Source: Anaerolineales bacterium (lineage in GTDB: Bacteria > Chloroflexota > Anaerolineae > Anaerolineales > UBA4823). From it: a stretch of DNA of 64,000 bases. Shown piece after piece: positions 10,072 through 19,769 of this stretch. How positions within the stretch are numbered: position 1 is the stretch's first letter; every line of letters begins with the position of its first letter. Made by a program: the position numbers and the translations under genes. The notes under the pieces are model-generated. The model ran no database searches. It was not told where the DNA came from and worked only from the letters and a program-made list of their open reading frames with translations. The stretch is taken from contig JAFGJM010000054.1 in assembly GCA_016929095.1 (NCBI GenBank), positions 47,860-111,859 on the forward strand, read 5' to 3'.

Positions 10072-11088
10072 CTATTCCTTTTGTTTGCCAGTCAATTGCA
10101 AGCCAGCCCGGATAATATCTTGTTCACCAGGGAATAAAGCTGTCTCTAAGAGTGAAGAAGCCGGAACAGAGTAATCTTTGGCAGCCAGGCGTCGGGCTTG
10201 GATGGATTTAGAACCAGATGCTTCTGCTATTCGAGCGATCACCTCTGCACCCCAACCCATGGTCAGATTGCCTTCCTCCATCACGATCAACCGTCCGGTG
10301 TGGGAAGCTGACTCTAACACCGATGATAGGTTAAACGGCGCCAGTTGGGTCAATACGATCAATTCCGCGAAGACCTCATATTCATAAGCCAGCCGGTACA
10401 TCGCCTTTTGCGCCAACTCCGCCATGTAACCATAGGTTGCCAGGGTGATACTGGCAGATGGGGCACCATGTATTGAAACATAGTAAGATGGCGCTTCGTC
10501 CATTGTCGATATGATGTCAAAATCGGGATCGCCCAGCATATTTTTAAGGGGCAATGGATACAACAATTTGTTCTCGATGAATAAAACCGGATCTTCCGTA
10601 TTAATGATGGCATCGAATATCAAACCGCCCGGATCGCCAAAAGAAGTGGGCGCCATGATGCGTAATCCTGGCGTCCCCAGGAAAAATTTTTCCAGAGTCT
10701 GGCTGTGAGTTGGACCATATCCGCGCCGGCCGCCCATTGGTGTGCGGATGATCACAGGAACGCATACCTGATCGTTGTACATCCAGCGGAATTTTGAAAG
10801 ATGGTTGATGATTTGATCGGCAGCCAGGGTGACGAAATCGCCGAACATGATCTCCACCACGGGGCGCAAGCCGCGTAATGCCATGCCTGTAGCAATGCCG
10901 ACCATCCCGGCTTCCGAGATGGGGGAGGCGATAACACGATTTGGAAAAGCAGTTGAGCATCCGCGCGTGACTTTAAAAGCCCCGCCATAGGGATCGAGGA
11001 TATCTTCACCCAACAGGTATACTTTATCATTGGCAGACAGCGCCTGGTGCAACGCAGAATTGAGGGAGGATAATACAGTGTCGGTCAT
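10072..11088 (-). CDS. 2-oxo acid dehydrogenase E1 component, beta subunit
   Basis: Partner of the alpha subunit in thiamine diphosphate-dependent decarboxylation of a 2-oxo acid and reductive acylation of a lipoyl group. Family motifs are intact: LLGEDILDPYGGAFKVT, SEAGMVGIATGMALRG, the DQIINHLSKFRWMY segment and GYGPTHSQTLEKF. Length (338 aa) is normal. It lies 24 nt after the alpha gene and 6 nt before the lipoyl-acyltransferase fusion. Pyruvate, acetoin and branched-chain types cannot be separated by eye. The neighbours argue for a dedicated role in sugar modification rather than central metabolism. Confidence 0.88.
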   Translation of the reverse strand: MTDTVLSSLNSALHQALSANDKVYLLGEDILDPYGGAFKVTRGCSTAFPNRVIASPISEAGMVGIATGMALRGLRPVVEIMFGDFVTLAADQIINHLSKFRWMYNDQVCVPVIIRTPMGGRRGYGPTHSQTLEKFFLGTPGLRIMAPTSFGDPGGLIFDAIINTEDPVLFIENKLLYPLPLKNMLGDPDFDIISTMDEAPSYYVSIHGAPSASITLATYGYMAELAQKAMYRLAYEYEVFAELIVLTQLAPFNLSSVLESASHTGRLIVMEEGNLTMGWGAEVIARIAEASGSKSIQARRLAAKDYSVPASSLLETALFPGEQDIIRAGLQLTGKQKE

Positions 11089-11112
11089 TGATTCGCCATC
11101 ATCTTGCGTATG

Positions 11113-12012
11113 TCACTCTTCAAACGCCTCCAGGGAAGGGAAGGGGTCGTTCACCGCTTTATGATAGGCAGCTTCCACTTCTTGGGTTACTTCTTGTTCC
11201 ATTTTGTGCCGCGCTTCTTCCGGAAGGCGCTTCCCGTGAATCATTATCGGATCGCGTGTGGATTTGATCTCAGCCAGGAATTCAGCGCTTCGCGTATCAT
11301 CCCCTTTGGAATGGGGACTAAAACGGCAAGTATTGAGGATCAATGCCTGTGGTTTTTGTTGAGATCGGATATCGGCGGTGATCGATTTAGCAACAGGCAT
11401 AATTTCCAGCACGTCACTGGTGTCCAGTTCGGTTGCTGTGATGCCAAAGGCATTAAAACGGCCACGAATGTTCCCGGCGAGGGTCATTTCAACCGGTGTA
11501 GTTTGGGCAATATGGTTGTTTTCCACGACATAGAGGATAGGCACATGCCACAACGAAGCCATATTGAATGCTTCATATATAATACCTTCACCCAGTGTTC
11601 CATCGCCTAAAAAGGTGATCACTACATTCGAATTATTGAGTAATTTCTCTGCAAATGCCATACCTGTAGCGACGGGAACAATACCCCCTTGCACACCATT
11701 GGAATAAAAGTTCTTCCAATGCAAGTGCTGGGAACCGCCTCGTCCGGCGCATAAACCAGTTGCTTTGCCCATCAATTCCGCAAACAGTGCGCGCATATCG
11801 CCGCCGTAGGCTAAAAAATGTCCATGACAGCGATGATTGCTGAATACAATATCGCTTTCCTCAAGCTGACAAAGGACACCCACGGCATTCGCTTCCTGTC
11901 CGATATAAGTGTGGGTGGTACCGCTAAAGACACCACGCGCAAAATTATCTAAAACTGTCTCTTCAAAAAGCCGGATTTGATAAAGCGAGCGATAAACGGA
12001 TATATTATCCAT
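11113..12012 (-). CDS. 2-oxo acid dehydrogenase E1 component, alpha subunit
   Basis: Thiamine diphosphate-binding subunit. The cofactor motif runs from GDGTLGEG to VENN, matching the GDG-to-NN pattern, and SNHRCHGHFLAYGGD plus the glycine-rich GRGGSQHLH segment are typical. ATG 12012 is chosen because it gives the usual short N-terminus and overlaps the stop of the preceding transferase in an 8-nt ATGGATAA; a longer reading frame from 12072 would overlap that gene by 68 nt. At 299 aa it is short for an E1 alpha, lacking a long phosphorylation-loop tail. Confidence 0.88.
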   Translation of the reverse strand: MDNISVYRSLYQIRLFEETVLDNFARGVFSGTTHTYIGQEANAVGVLCQLEESDIVFSNHRCHGHFLAYGGDMRALFAELMGKATGLCAGRGGSQHLHWKNFYSNGVQGGIVPVATGMAFAEKLLNNSNVVITFLGDGTLGEGIIYEAFNMASLWHVPILYVVENNHIAQTTPVEMTLAGNIRGRFNAFGITATELDTSDVLEIMPVAKSITADIRSQQKPQALILNTCRFSPHSKGDDTRSAEFLAEIKSTRDPIMIHGKRLPEEARHKMEQEVTQEVEAAYHKAVNDPFPSLEAFEE

Positions 12013-12622
12013 GATCCTGATCCCCCATGAATTCCTCTGCAGTGGCATGTCCGGGCTGACTGATGCCTTCACGTTTCAACGCCTGGATGATGGTCATACC
12101 TATGATTTTAACATCTAATCGCATAGACCAGTTATCGACATACCAGACATCTAAACGAAATTTGTCTTCCCATGAAAGGGCATTCCTGCCATTGACTTGC
12201 GCCCAACCGGTAATCCCGGGTAAAACTTCATGACGACGAGCTTGTTCGGGATTGTAGCGATCCAGATATTGTACTAATAATGGTCTTGGCCCAACCACAC
12301 TCATATCGCCTCGCAATACATTGAAGAATTCAGGTAACTCATCGAGACTGGTGGAGCGCAGGAAATTGCCCAACCGGGTAATGCGTTGTTCATCGGGTAA
12401 TAAATTGCCCTGGGTATCTCGGCGAATGGTCATGGTGCGGAATTTGTAATTTTTAAACAGTCTGCCGTGGTAACCTGGTCTGGTCTGTTTGAACAATATC
12501 GGACGACCATCGACCAGCCATATTAAAACGGCGATAACCAATATTATCGGGGAAATAACCACGATTAAAGGGATGGTAAAGGCAAGATCGAATACCCGTT
12601 TGGAACTCGGAATATCACGCAT
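12005..12622 (-). CDS. PglC/WcaJ-type polyprenyl-phosphate phosphoglycosyltransferase
   Basis: Transfers a sugar-1-phosphate from a nucleotide sugar to polyprenyl phosphate at the inner face of the membrane. It has an N-terminal hydrophobic re-entrant helix (residues ~12-36), KFRTM, the catalytic DELPEF segment with LRGDMSVVGPRP, and GITGWAQVNGRN. The length (205 aa) matches the small monotopic PglC class that lacks extra membrane helices. In known systems PglC uses the product of PglD, and here a PglD-like domain lies three genes downstream. It overlaps mfd by 8 nt and the E1 alpha gene by 8 nt. Confidence 0.9.
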   Translation of the reverse strand: MRDIPSSKRVFDLAFTIPLIVVISPIILVIAVLIWLVDGRPILFKQTRPGYHGRLFKNYKFRTMTIRRDTQGNLLPDEQRITRLGNFLRSTSLDELPEFFNVLRGDMSVVGPRPLLVQYLDRYNPEQARRHEVLPGITGWAQVNGRNALSWEDKFRLDVWYVDNWSMRLDVKIIGMTIIQALKREGISQPGHATAEEFMGDQDHG

Positions 12623-15600
12623 GGCGTTCTTTACTTAATGATTGTAGCGTTTCATAGAGAATATCAGCCCAATCCGGGTTATTCTTTTGGGAAAGCCATA
12701 ATGCGGTTTTCCCGACACGAATACCGGCATTGAGTTCGGGGAATTGGTCGGGTAATTTACTCTCCGGATATCTTAATACCAATTGGCCGTTTTCACTGGT
12801 CACGGAAGATAAACCAGCCCTCTCTCCCATTATTTTAACCTTTAATTGGAAAAATAGATTCTGAACCAGTTTCGGTAAACTGCCAAAACGGTCGCTGAAT
12901 TCATCTTCCAAGTCTTTGAGTTCGCTGACGGATTGGGCGCCTGCCAACCGGCGATATAAACGCAAACGCATAGTCTTTTCGGGTACGTAATCTGAGGGAA
13001 TGCTGACCTGCAAAGGTAAGTCCACATTCACCGGGATACCATTTTCAATTTCTGAAATCAAGCGGGTATCCGGAAGGGGAATGGGGCTGTCTTTACGCAG
13101 GCGTTTAACGGCTGACGCCAACAAGCGGGTGTACAAATGAAAACCAATAGCGGTGATGTGACCATGCTGGCGGGTGCCCAGGATATCACCGGTGCCGCGG
13201 ATTTCTAGATCACGCATGGCAACCGAAAAGCCCGCACCCAGATCGGCGTTCTCGGCAATGGTATCCAGGCGTTGTTGACCCTCAAGCGTGGGAAGTTTCC
13301 GGGTATGGCGGAAGAAATAAGCATAGGCGCGCTGAGCGCCGCGTCCTACCCGCCCGCGTAATTGATAAAGCTGAGCCAGACCAAAGGTATCGGCCCGATC
13401 CACGATCAATGTATTGGCATTGGGAATATCCAGCCCCGATTCAATAATGGATGTGCTTAGCAGGATATCGACTTCGCCGCGGGTAAATTGCTTCATGCGT
13501 TCCGAGAGCTCATGCTCCGGCATTTGTCCATGTGCAACCGTGATGCGGGCTTCGGGTATCAATTGCTCTAAATGACAACGCATACTCTGGATGGTTTGCA
13601 CCCGGTTATGCACAAAGAAAACCTGTCCGCCGCGTTCCAATTCTCGCATAACTGCCCGACGCGCCAGGGAGGGGTGGTAAGGTCCAACGTAGGTGCTTAT
13701 TGGCAGGCGTTCTTCAGGGGGTGTGTTTATTGTCGAAATATCCCTGACTCCGGTCAAAGCCAGGTACAAAGTGCGCGGGATAGGGGTAGCGGTTAAGGTC
13801 AGGACATCCACCTCAGTACGCATCTGTTTTAGGGTTTCCTTATGCGTCACACCAAAACGCTGCTCCTCATCGATGATCAATAGTCCCAGGTCTTTTAGTT
13901 TTACATCGGAGGACAGCAAACGATGCGTGCCAATGATGATATCAATTTTGCCTTGTTCAAGTTTTTCGATGATGACTCGCTGTTCGGCGGGTGTCCTGAA
14001 ACGGGAAAGCATTTCCACATTCACCGGAAAAGCCGTCAAGCGCTGGCAAAAAGTATCATAATGCTGTTGAGCAAGCACTGTAGTAGGGACCAACATCGCC
14101 ACTTGCTTTCCATCCATCACAGCTTTGAACGCCGCCCGTAAAGCTACTTCGGTCTTGCCGTATCCTACATCACCGCAAATCAGGCGGTCCATGGGGCGGG
14201 TGGATTGCATATCGGCTTTGACTTCTTCCAATACACGCAACTGATCTTCTGTTTCGATGTATGGGAAACTGGCTTCTAATTCTTCCTGCCAGTTATTATC
14301 GGGAGAAAACTCATAACCCTGGATGATATTACGTTTGGCGTATAACTCCAGTAAATCTTCAGCTACTTCCACCACAGCTTCTTTAACGTGGTTTTTTACA
14401 GTGCGCCATTCCGCGCTGCCCAACCTGCTCAGAGCAGGTTGGCGGGTATCAGCTCCAACATACACAGAAAGCCGGTCTGCCTGGTGAACGGGCACAAAAA
14501 GCTGGGCTTCGTCGGCGTATTCGATGCACAAATATTCCCGTTCAGAGCCATCGATGGAGCGGTTGACCAGTCCGACGAAAACCCCGATGCCATGATCGAC
14601 ATGCACCACATAATCACCGGCTTGAAGGTCGGCATAAATCGCTTCAGGAGCTTTGGCGGCTTTACGAGGGCGTTGACGCGGTTCAGGACGTTTCCAGCCA
14701 AAGATCTCTCCATCGGTCAATAATTGTATGGGATTTCCCCACGTGGGTGAAAACTTCCATCCTTCGGTTAGGCTGCCCTGGATGAATTGCACATTTAGAT
14801 CAGTTGAAGGTTCTTGTTGGTTGACAGCAGGATGATCGTGATTTTGCGGATCTGGTTGTATGGCACGTTCCTGCCATAATTCATCTAAACGCGATTTTTG
14901 GCGCGAAACGATGACCAATTGCTCTCCATTGGAGGCAGATTCAACTACATGATCCATGAAAGGCTTTAGCATACCGGCGAAGCGCGGGCAAACTGAAAAT
15001 TGTCCCGCCAGGGGAGACTCGACCAGTTCTTCATACTGAAAATCAGTAGTATACCCGAGGTCTAAATGCTGTTTTGAATGCAGAAAATCAGTAATCTCTG
15101 CGCGGGTTAAATATGGGATAGGGAAATTATTGTCTAAAGTACCGTCTTGAAGATAATCCTGCCGTCGCTTAACCGATTGTTCTTCGATATCTTCGATGGT
15201 TTCTTGCACCGCTTGAAAATCATCAATTAGTATCAAGGTTTTGGAAGGAAGGTAATCTAAAACGCCAGCAGGGGATGGATGAAGTAGGGGAATATGAAAT
15301 TCGGAATATTCTTCAGCCTCTTGTTGTGCGGTTTGCGGAAGGCTGGTGTCGCGTAAAAATTCCCGGGCAGGCGATATCAGGTATTTTTCCTGAGGAGGAT
15401 TGTCGTTGGATTTAATGGTTCGCTGTGTAGAAGGTTCGAAAAAGCGGATCGATTCAATTTCGTCGCCAAATAATTCGATCCGGATGGGCAAGGAATATAC
15501 CGGCGGCCATAAATCGAGAATTCCCCCACGTCGAGCGAATTGTCCTGGGTTGATTACCGTATTGACGGGGTCGTACCCGATGGATACCCAATAACGGATG

Positions 15601-16082
15601 GTTTCCTCAAGATGGATTGTCTGCCCGGTTTTTATGGAACGAGTGGCTTTGAGAAACTCACGGCGCAGCATGGTGCGTACCATAACCGCCCGGGCTGGCG
15701 CAATAATGACCGGTGGTACAGCCGGCTCATCTACAACAGGGATATGATAAGAAGACAATAGCGTCAAAGTTTGCAGGCGCTCACGGCGGGTTGTGTCGCT
15801 CCAGGGTGCATTTTCATAAAAGAGGGGATTGGGCTCAGGGAAAAGCAAGCGAGGATAATTCGGCAGCCATAATGCCAGTTCGTCGAGCAGGGTCAGGGCA
15901 CGATCGGAGCGGTCGGTTAAATAAAAAATCGGACAGTTTAATGAGACTTGAAGAGCAGCCAACATTGGCAGCCGTGAAGCACGACGGAGACTTAAAGGGC
16001 GGATATTTTCCCCTGATTTCAGAGAGGCTAATAAATCGGTAATGGAATCCGCCAGAGGGGTAATGAGTGTAGAAAGTAACAT
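12615..16082 (-). CDS. mfd: Transcription-repair coupling factor Mfd
   Basis: Translocase that removes stalled RNA polymerase and recruits nucleotide excision repair. It has UvrB-like N-terminal modules, an RNA-polymerase-interacting/CarD-like domain (GDYVVHVDHGIGVFVGL), helicase motifs GDVGYGKTEVALRAAFK and DEEQRFGV, STSIIESGLDIPNANT, the QLRGRVGRG motif and a C-terminal TRCF domain. The length (1155 aa) is full. It follows pth by 14 nt. Its last 8 nt overlap the sugar-phosphate transferase, which ties an unrelated cell-surface module to this transcript. Confidence 0.96.
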   Translation of the reverse strand: MLLSTLITPLADSITDLLASLKSGENIRPLSLRRASRLPMLAALQVSLNCPIFYLTDRSDRALTLLDELALWLPNYPRLLFPEPNPLFYENAPWSDTTRRERLQTLTLLSSYHIPVVDEPAVPPVIIAPARAVMVRTMLRREFLKATRSIKTGQTIHLEETIRYWVSIGYDPVNTVINPGQFARRGGILDLWPPVYSLPIRIELFGDEIESIRFFEPSTQRTIKSNDNPPQEKYLISPAREFLRDTSLPQTAQQEAEEYSEFHIPLLHPSPAGVLDYLPSKTLILIDDFQAVQETIEDIEEQSVKRRQDYLQDGTLDNNFPIPYLTRAEITDFLHSKQHLDLGYTTDFQYEELVESPLAGQFSVCPRFAGMLKPFMDHVVESASNGEQLVIVSRQKSRLDELWQERAIQPDPQNHDHPAVNQQEPSTDLNVQFIQGSLTEGWKFSPTWGNPIQLLTDGEIFGWKRPEPRQRPRKAAKAPEAIYADLQAGDYVVHVDHGIGVFVGLVNRSIDGSEREYLCIEYADEAQLFVPVHQADRLSVYVGADTRQPALSRLGSAEWRTVKNHVKEAVVEVAEDLLELYAKRNIIQGYEFSPDNNWQEELEASFPYIETEDQLRVLEEVKADMQSTRPMDRLICGDVGYGKTEVALRAAFKAVMDGKQVAMLVPTTVLAQQHYDTFCQRLTAFPVNVEMLSRFRTPAEQRVIIEKLEQGKIDIIIGTHRLLSSDVKLKDLGLLIIDEEQRFGVTHKETLKQMRTEVDVLTLTATPIPRTLYLALTGVRDISTINTPPEERLPISTYVGPYHPSLARRAVMRELERGGQVFFVHNRVQTIQSMRCHLEQLIPEARITVAHGQMPEHELSERMKQFTRGEVDILLSTSIIESGLDIPNANTLIVDRADTFGLAQLYQLRGRVGRGAQRAYAYFFRHTRKLPTLEGQQRLDTIAENADLGAGFSVAMRDLEIRGTGDILGTRQHGHITAIGFHLYTRLLASAVKRLRKDSPIPLPDTRLISEIENGIPVNVDLPLQVSIPSDYVPEKTMRLRLYRRLAGAQSVSELKDLEDEFSDRFGSLPKLVQNLFFQLKVKIMGERAGLSSVTSENGQLVLRYPESKLPDQFPELNAGIRVGKTALWLSQKNNPDWADILYETLQSLSKERHA

Positions 16083-16096
16083 AATTTAAATAAGCT

Positions 16097-16699
16097 TTAA
16101 TTTTCGTTGATACTGTTAAATTGATTCATGGCTGTTTCCAGCCCCTTATCCAAAACGGTAAGAATGGCTTTTATGGATCGATCGAGTAATTCGGGTAATG
16201 TTTCCATTTCAACCTTAGAAAGATTTTTCAATACGTAGTTGGCGGCAGTTTTTCGCCCGGTAGGACGGTCTACACCCAGGCGCAAGCGGGTAATTTCACG
16301 GGTGCCTAATCGGTCGATGATGGATTGCATTCCCTTGTGTCCCGCCGAGCTGCCGCCCGACCGCAAACGAATGACCCCATAAGGCAGATCGATGTCATCG
16401 TATACCACCATTAAATTGTCGATCGGGATGTGATAAAAATTAATCAGGGTAGAAACCGCCTGCCCGGATAAATTCATATATGTTTGAGGTTTGATCAGAA
16501 ATAACCGTTTATGGTTATATTCAGTTTTACATATGAGAGCCTTCGATTCCACTCGCGAGAAGGATATATCCAAATGCCTGGCAAGTTGGTCGAGAACCAG
16601 GAAGCCCATGTTGTGGCGGTTCACTTTATATTGCCGGCCTGGGTTGCCTAAACCAACCAGCATATGGGTTGGGGAAGAGTTATGAAGATCATCTGACAT
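16097..16699 (-). CDS. pth: Peptidyl-tRNA hydrolase
   Basis: Recycles peptidyl-tRNA released from ribosomes. The sequence starts with the family block MLVGLGNPGRQYKVNRHNMG, with the catalytic His in NRHNMGF, and contains KPQTYMNLSG and GGSSAGHKGMQSI. ATG 16699 is preferred, but GTG 16714 and ATG 16663 are also possible and no ribosome site decides between them. The C-terminus is normal. It opens the pth-mfd transcript. Confidence 0.93.
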   Translation of the reverse strand: MSDDLHNSSPTHMLVGLGNPGRQYKVNRHNMGFLVLDQLARHLDISFSRVESKALICKTEYNHKRLFLIKPQTYMNLSGQAVSTLINFYHIPIDNLMVVYDDIDLPYGVIRLRSGGSSAGHKGMQSIIDRLGTREITRLRLGVDRPTGRKTAANYVLKNLSKVEMETLPELLDRSIKAILTVLDKGLETAMNQFNSINEN

Positions 16700-16726
16700 G
16701 AGTGTTGGTATCACCTATTACATGGA

Positions 16727-17386
16727 TTAACGATTTCTTTTTGATTTTTTTATCCAACCAACCAGGGCAATGCTCATCACGACTATCAAAGCGGCTACAG
16801 CGCCTTGCGAAAAATAATTTTGGATATCACTTTGGGATAACGCGAGAGGGTTGGCGGGTAAAGCAGTAGGAGTAGGTCGTTTGATTTTCGGGGTGGTAGA
16901 CGATGTGTCTTGCGGATTGAGTGGTAACCCGGATTCAGGCATTGGTGTATTTGTCTCAATGGGCGAGTAATTTCTCACTCTCAGCCCCGGGATAATTACG
17001 GTAGATTGTCTGCCATTATCTAAGGTGACCACCAGGCGGAGTTGGTAATTCCCATCCGTGATGGCAGTTGTATCCCAACGGGAAAGCTCACCTTTTGCCG
17101 GGGCATCTAATGATGAGATTAAGAACCAGGTATCCGTAGGGTTGTTTAGATATGCGAAAGACAACTCTCCGTGAGAAAATCCTTCGATGTTCGTCTCGCC
17201 CTGAACGGACACATTCCCTTGAATGGCTTGCCCCGGAAGCGGTGCGCTGATCTTAATAGAAATATCGCCCACTTTGGGTATGATGGTTGGGGTGGGCTTT
17301 ACCTGGAAGACTTCTGGCGAAAAGAATGCCAAACATAATCCAAGAAAACAGACAAGGGCGTGGTTTATATATGACATGACAAACAT
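16727..17386 (-). CDS. Secreted protein with C-terminal membrane anchor, function unknown
   Basis: Begins with a short hydrophobic signal-like segment (residues ~8-25). It has an extracellular region with an Ig-like character (ISAPLPGQAIQGNVSVQGET, the fold pattern often found in Chloroflexi surface proteins), then a Thr/Pro-rich low-complexity linker. A C-terminal membrane helix (VAALIVVMSIALVGWI) is followed by a basic tail. It would sit outside the cell anchored by its C-terminus. No enzyme motif is visible. The ATG at 17377 is an equally good start, and neither has a clear ribosome site. Confidence 0.65.
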   Translation of the reverse strand: MFVMSYINHALVCFLGLCLAFFSPEVFQVKPTPTIIPKVGDISIKISAPLPGQAIQGNVSVQGETNIEGFSHGELSFAYLNNPTDTWFLISSLDAPAKGELSRWDTTAITDGNYQLRLVVTLDNGRQSTVIIPGLRVRNYSPIETNTPMPESGLPLNPQDTSSTTPKIKRPTPTALPANPLALSQSDIQNYFSQGAVAALIVVMSIALVGWIKKSKRNR

Positions 17387-17524
17387 TTAGTTTAACACGG
17401 AGAATAAGGATGGTCAATAAAAAATCTTCTTTGTGTTATTGTTCAGCAAAAGTGACACCCCCTAAGTGTGCAGAAAAACGCTGCTTTTTGGAAAACAAGG
17501 TGTCGGCATCCATGTATGAAACCC

Positions 17525-18610
17525 TTAATTTATTTTGATATTTTTCGGCATAACCAATGTCGATATGACTGAAGTTAGCACTTTCAATGCCCTGGTATAC
17601 TCCTCAAAAGCGAGATTTTCATGAGGAGTATGGTCGAGGGTTGAGTCTCCAGGGCCATACACCACCATGGGGCATTGCCAGACCGGAGCGACGATATTCA
17701 AGTCGGCCGTTCCGGTTTTATAGGCAAAGCAAGGCTCACCCCCTTGAGAACGGATGCTTTTCAAAAATGCCTTTACGAGAGGAGTATTTTTATCGCAACG
17801 CCAGGCGGGTATCGCATAGCCGGTGGATTCAAACGAGATATTTCCCATCTCTTCATCCGTAATGATTTTTTGCAGCATATCAAACCAGTGTTCGAGAGAC
17901 ACCGCCAAAGGCAATCGGGCATTGATCTTGAGACTGGCCCATTCTTCAAATGGCTTCGATTTTGAATTAATGTCATTTAATCTAAGCAATATTTTGTCAA
18001 AAACTTTCCGCTTATCCGAATTCAAAGCATCGACATGCGCTTTGATTTTGATCCACATTTCGACAGCTTGTTCTGCTGCGGATAGTTCAGTGCTTGCGCT
18101 GTGCGTTTTTTCACATTTTAAATGAATATTTACATTGGCGCTTCCCTTATATCCCAAGGCAATCCTGTTCCAATGGTTAGGTTCGCCAACAATGGCATAA
18201 TCAGGCTTATAGTGATTGGCGACAAATCGGGCGCCATCCGAATCACGCTCTTCTTCTACGGCGCCGATAACCACAAGTTGCCATCCTTCGATTGAGTCAA
18301 AGCGCGCTGCAGCATCCACAAAACAAGCCAATGCGCCTTTGGCATCCACGACCCCCCTGCCGTGCAGGTGAGATTCATTTAGGCTTAACGGTATTTCTCC
18401 CGGCACGGTATCGATATGGCCTAATAAGATAATTTGCCTGGGCCCGGCGCCCATCATACCCACGGCATTACCGGCATCATCGATAAACGCCGAGTCATAA
18501 TTCAGGGACCGCATATGCTCCACCAGCCAGTTCACTGCTCCAAGTTCCTGCCCGGAGGGGCTATAGTGTGATACCAAACCAATCAGCGTCGAAAAATTAT
18601 CCGGTTTCAA
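17525..18610 (-). CDS. lysK: LysW-pathway M20 hydrolase (LysK/ArgE-like), releases the product from LysW
   Basis: Metal-dependent amidohydrolase that cleaves the amino acid (lysine or ornithine) from the C-terminal glutamate of the LysW carrier, the last step of the cycle. The M20 motifs are intact: [10 protein letters not shown] (metal ligands His and Asp), [22 protein letters not shown] (catalytic and metal Glu), [10 protein letters not shown] and the final DHTPHE. The length is 361 aa. It overlaps lysJ by 14 nt at the end of the operon. Whether it acts on lysine or ornithine is not decided by its sequence; the operon leader suggests ornithine. Confidence 0.88.
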   Translation of the reverse strand: MKPDNFSTLIGLVSHYSPSGQELGAVNWLVEHMRSLNYDSAFIDDAGNAVGMMGAGPRQIILLGHIDTVPGEIPLSLNESHLHGRGVVDAKGALACFVDAAARFDSIEGWQLVVIGAVEEERDSDGARFVANHYKPDYAIVGEPNHWNRIALGYKGSANVNIHLKCEKTHSASTELSAAEQAVEMWIKIKAHVDALNSDKRKVFDKILLRLNDINSKSKPFEEWASLKINARLPLAVSLEHWFDMLQKIITDEEMGNISFESTGYAIPAWRCDKNTPLVKAFLKSIRSQGGEPCFAYKTGTADLNIVAPVWQCPMVVYGPGDSTLDHTPHENLAFEEYTRALKVLTSVISTLVMPKNIKIN

Positions 18611-19769
18611 AATTCAAGACCTCCGCCAGCACACTCACCAGATGGTCGATTTGGTCATATGAAATTACCAATGGCGGAAGCAGCCTGATCACTGTCATCC
18701 CTGCGTTCAGCGCCAGGATTTGCTTTTCTTGTAGTTTTATAAGATATGGGGCTGCCTTCTGCTTCATCTCGATGCCGATCATCAAGCCGAGACCGCGCAC
18801 TTCACGAATCTGCGGGGAAGCCAATTTTTTCAATTTACCCATTAAATAATTCCCTTTAGCTTCTGCTTGAGCAGGTAAATCCTCTTCTTCCATCACAGAT
18901 AATGCTGCATTCGCCGCTGCACATGAAAGCGGATTGCCTCCAAATGTAGAACCATGCACACCTGGCGTCAGGTTTTTTACCTTTCTGCCAATCAGCACTG
19001 CGCCCATGGGTATTCCCCCCGCCAGCGATTTTGCGCACGTCAATAAATCAGGAGTCACACCATAATTCTGACAGGCAAACATCTTGCCAGTACGACCAAA
19101 CCCGGATTGGATCTCATCGAGAATCAGCAGCGCGCCATACGCATCACAAATTCGCCGGGCAGCATGCAGGTAATCGGCTGATGCGGGATAAACGCCGCCT
19201 TCCCCCTGTACACATTCCAGGATAACCGCGGCAGTTTCACCAGACACGGCGTTTTCTAAAGCCTCGATATTGTTATACGCCACATGGCCAAACCCCGGAA
19301 CAAGCGGTTCAAACCCCTGGCGATATTTCTTGTTGAAAGTTGCAGAAAGTGACCCGAATGTGCGCCCATGGAATGAGCGCATGGCAGCCACAAAATGGGT
19401 GCGCCTCGTGGATAAACGGCTGAATTTTAGCGCAGCTTCTACCGCCTCCGTCCCCGAATTGCATAAAAAAACTCTATCCAATCCGTCTATTAACGAAGTG
19501 ATTTTTGCTATCAATTTAGCACGTTGATCGTTTGGGTAGGTTTCGAACAAGGTTATCAGTGTTGATGCCTGTTTGAAGAGCGCCTCTGCAATTTTGGGAT
19601 GGGCATGACCCAGGTTTGCCACACCATGCCCTGAGGTACAATCCAGATATTCCTTTCCATCTTCATCGATGAGTATAGCGCCTTGTCCTCGGACTATGGC
19701 TAGCGGCTGCTTGGCATAAGTCCCGGCAGAGTGAAGGGCCTCGATTTCGAAGATTTCGCCGGGATTCAT
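18597..19769 (-). CDS. lysJ: LysW-pathway aminotransferase (LysJ/ArgD-like)
   Basis: PLP-dependent class III aminotransferase converting the LysW-bound semialdehyde to the terminal amine. The ArgD-type core is visible: [15 protein letters not shown], the [15 protein letters not shown] substrate and phosphate region, [16 protein letters not shown], and the PLP lysine in [13 protein letters not shown]. The length (390 aa) is typical. It overlaps lysZ by 4 nt (ATGA) and lysK by 14 nt. By sequence alone it could serve acetylornithine, but the flanking LysW genes define the carrier. Confidence 0.9.
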   Translation of the reverse strand: MNPGEIFEIEALHSAGTYAKQPLAIVRGQGAILIDEDGKEYLDCTSGHGVANLGHAHPKIAEALFKQASTLITLFETYPNDQRAKLIAKITSLIDGLDRVFLCNSGTEAVEAALKFSRLSTRRTHFVAAMRSFHGRTFGSLSATFNKKYRQGFEPLVPGFGHVAYNNIEALENAVSGETAAVILECVQGEGGVYPASADYLHAARRICDAYGALLILDEIQSGFGRTGKMFACQNYGVTPDLLTCAKSLAGGIPMGAVLIGRKVKNLTPGVHGSTFGGNPLSCAAANAALSVMEEEDLPAQAEAKGNYLMGKLKKLASPQIREVRGLGLMIGIEMKQKAAPYLIKLQEKQILALNAGMTVIRLLPPLVISYDQIDHLVSVLAEVLNFETG

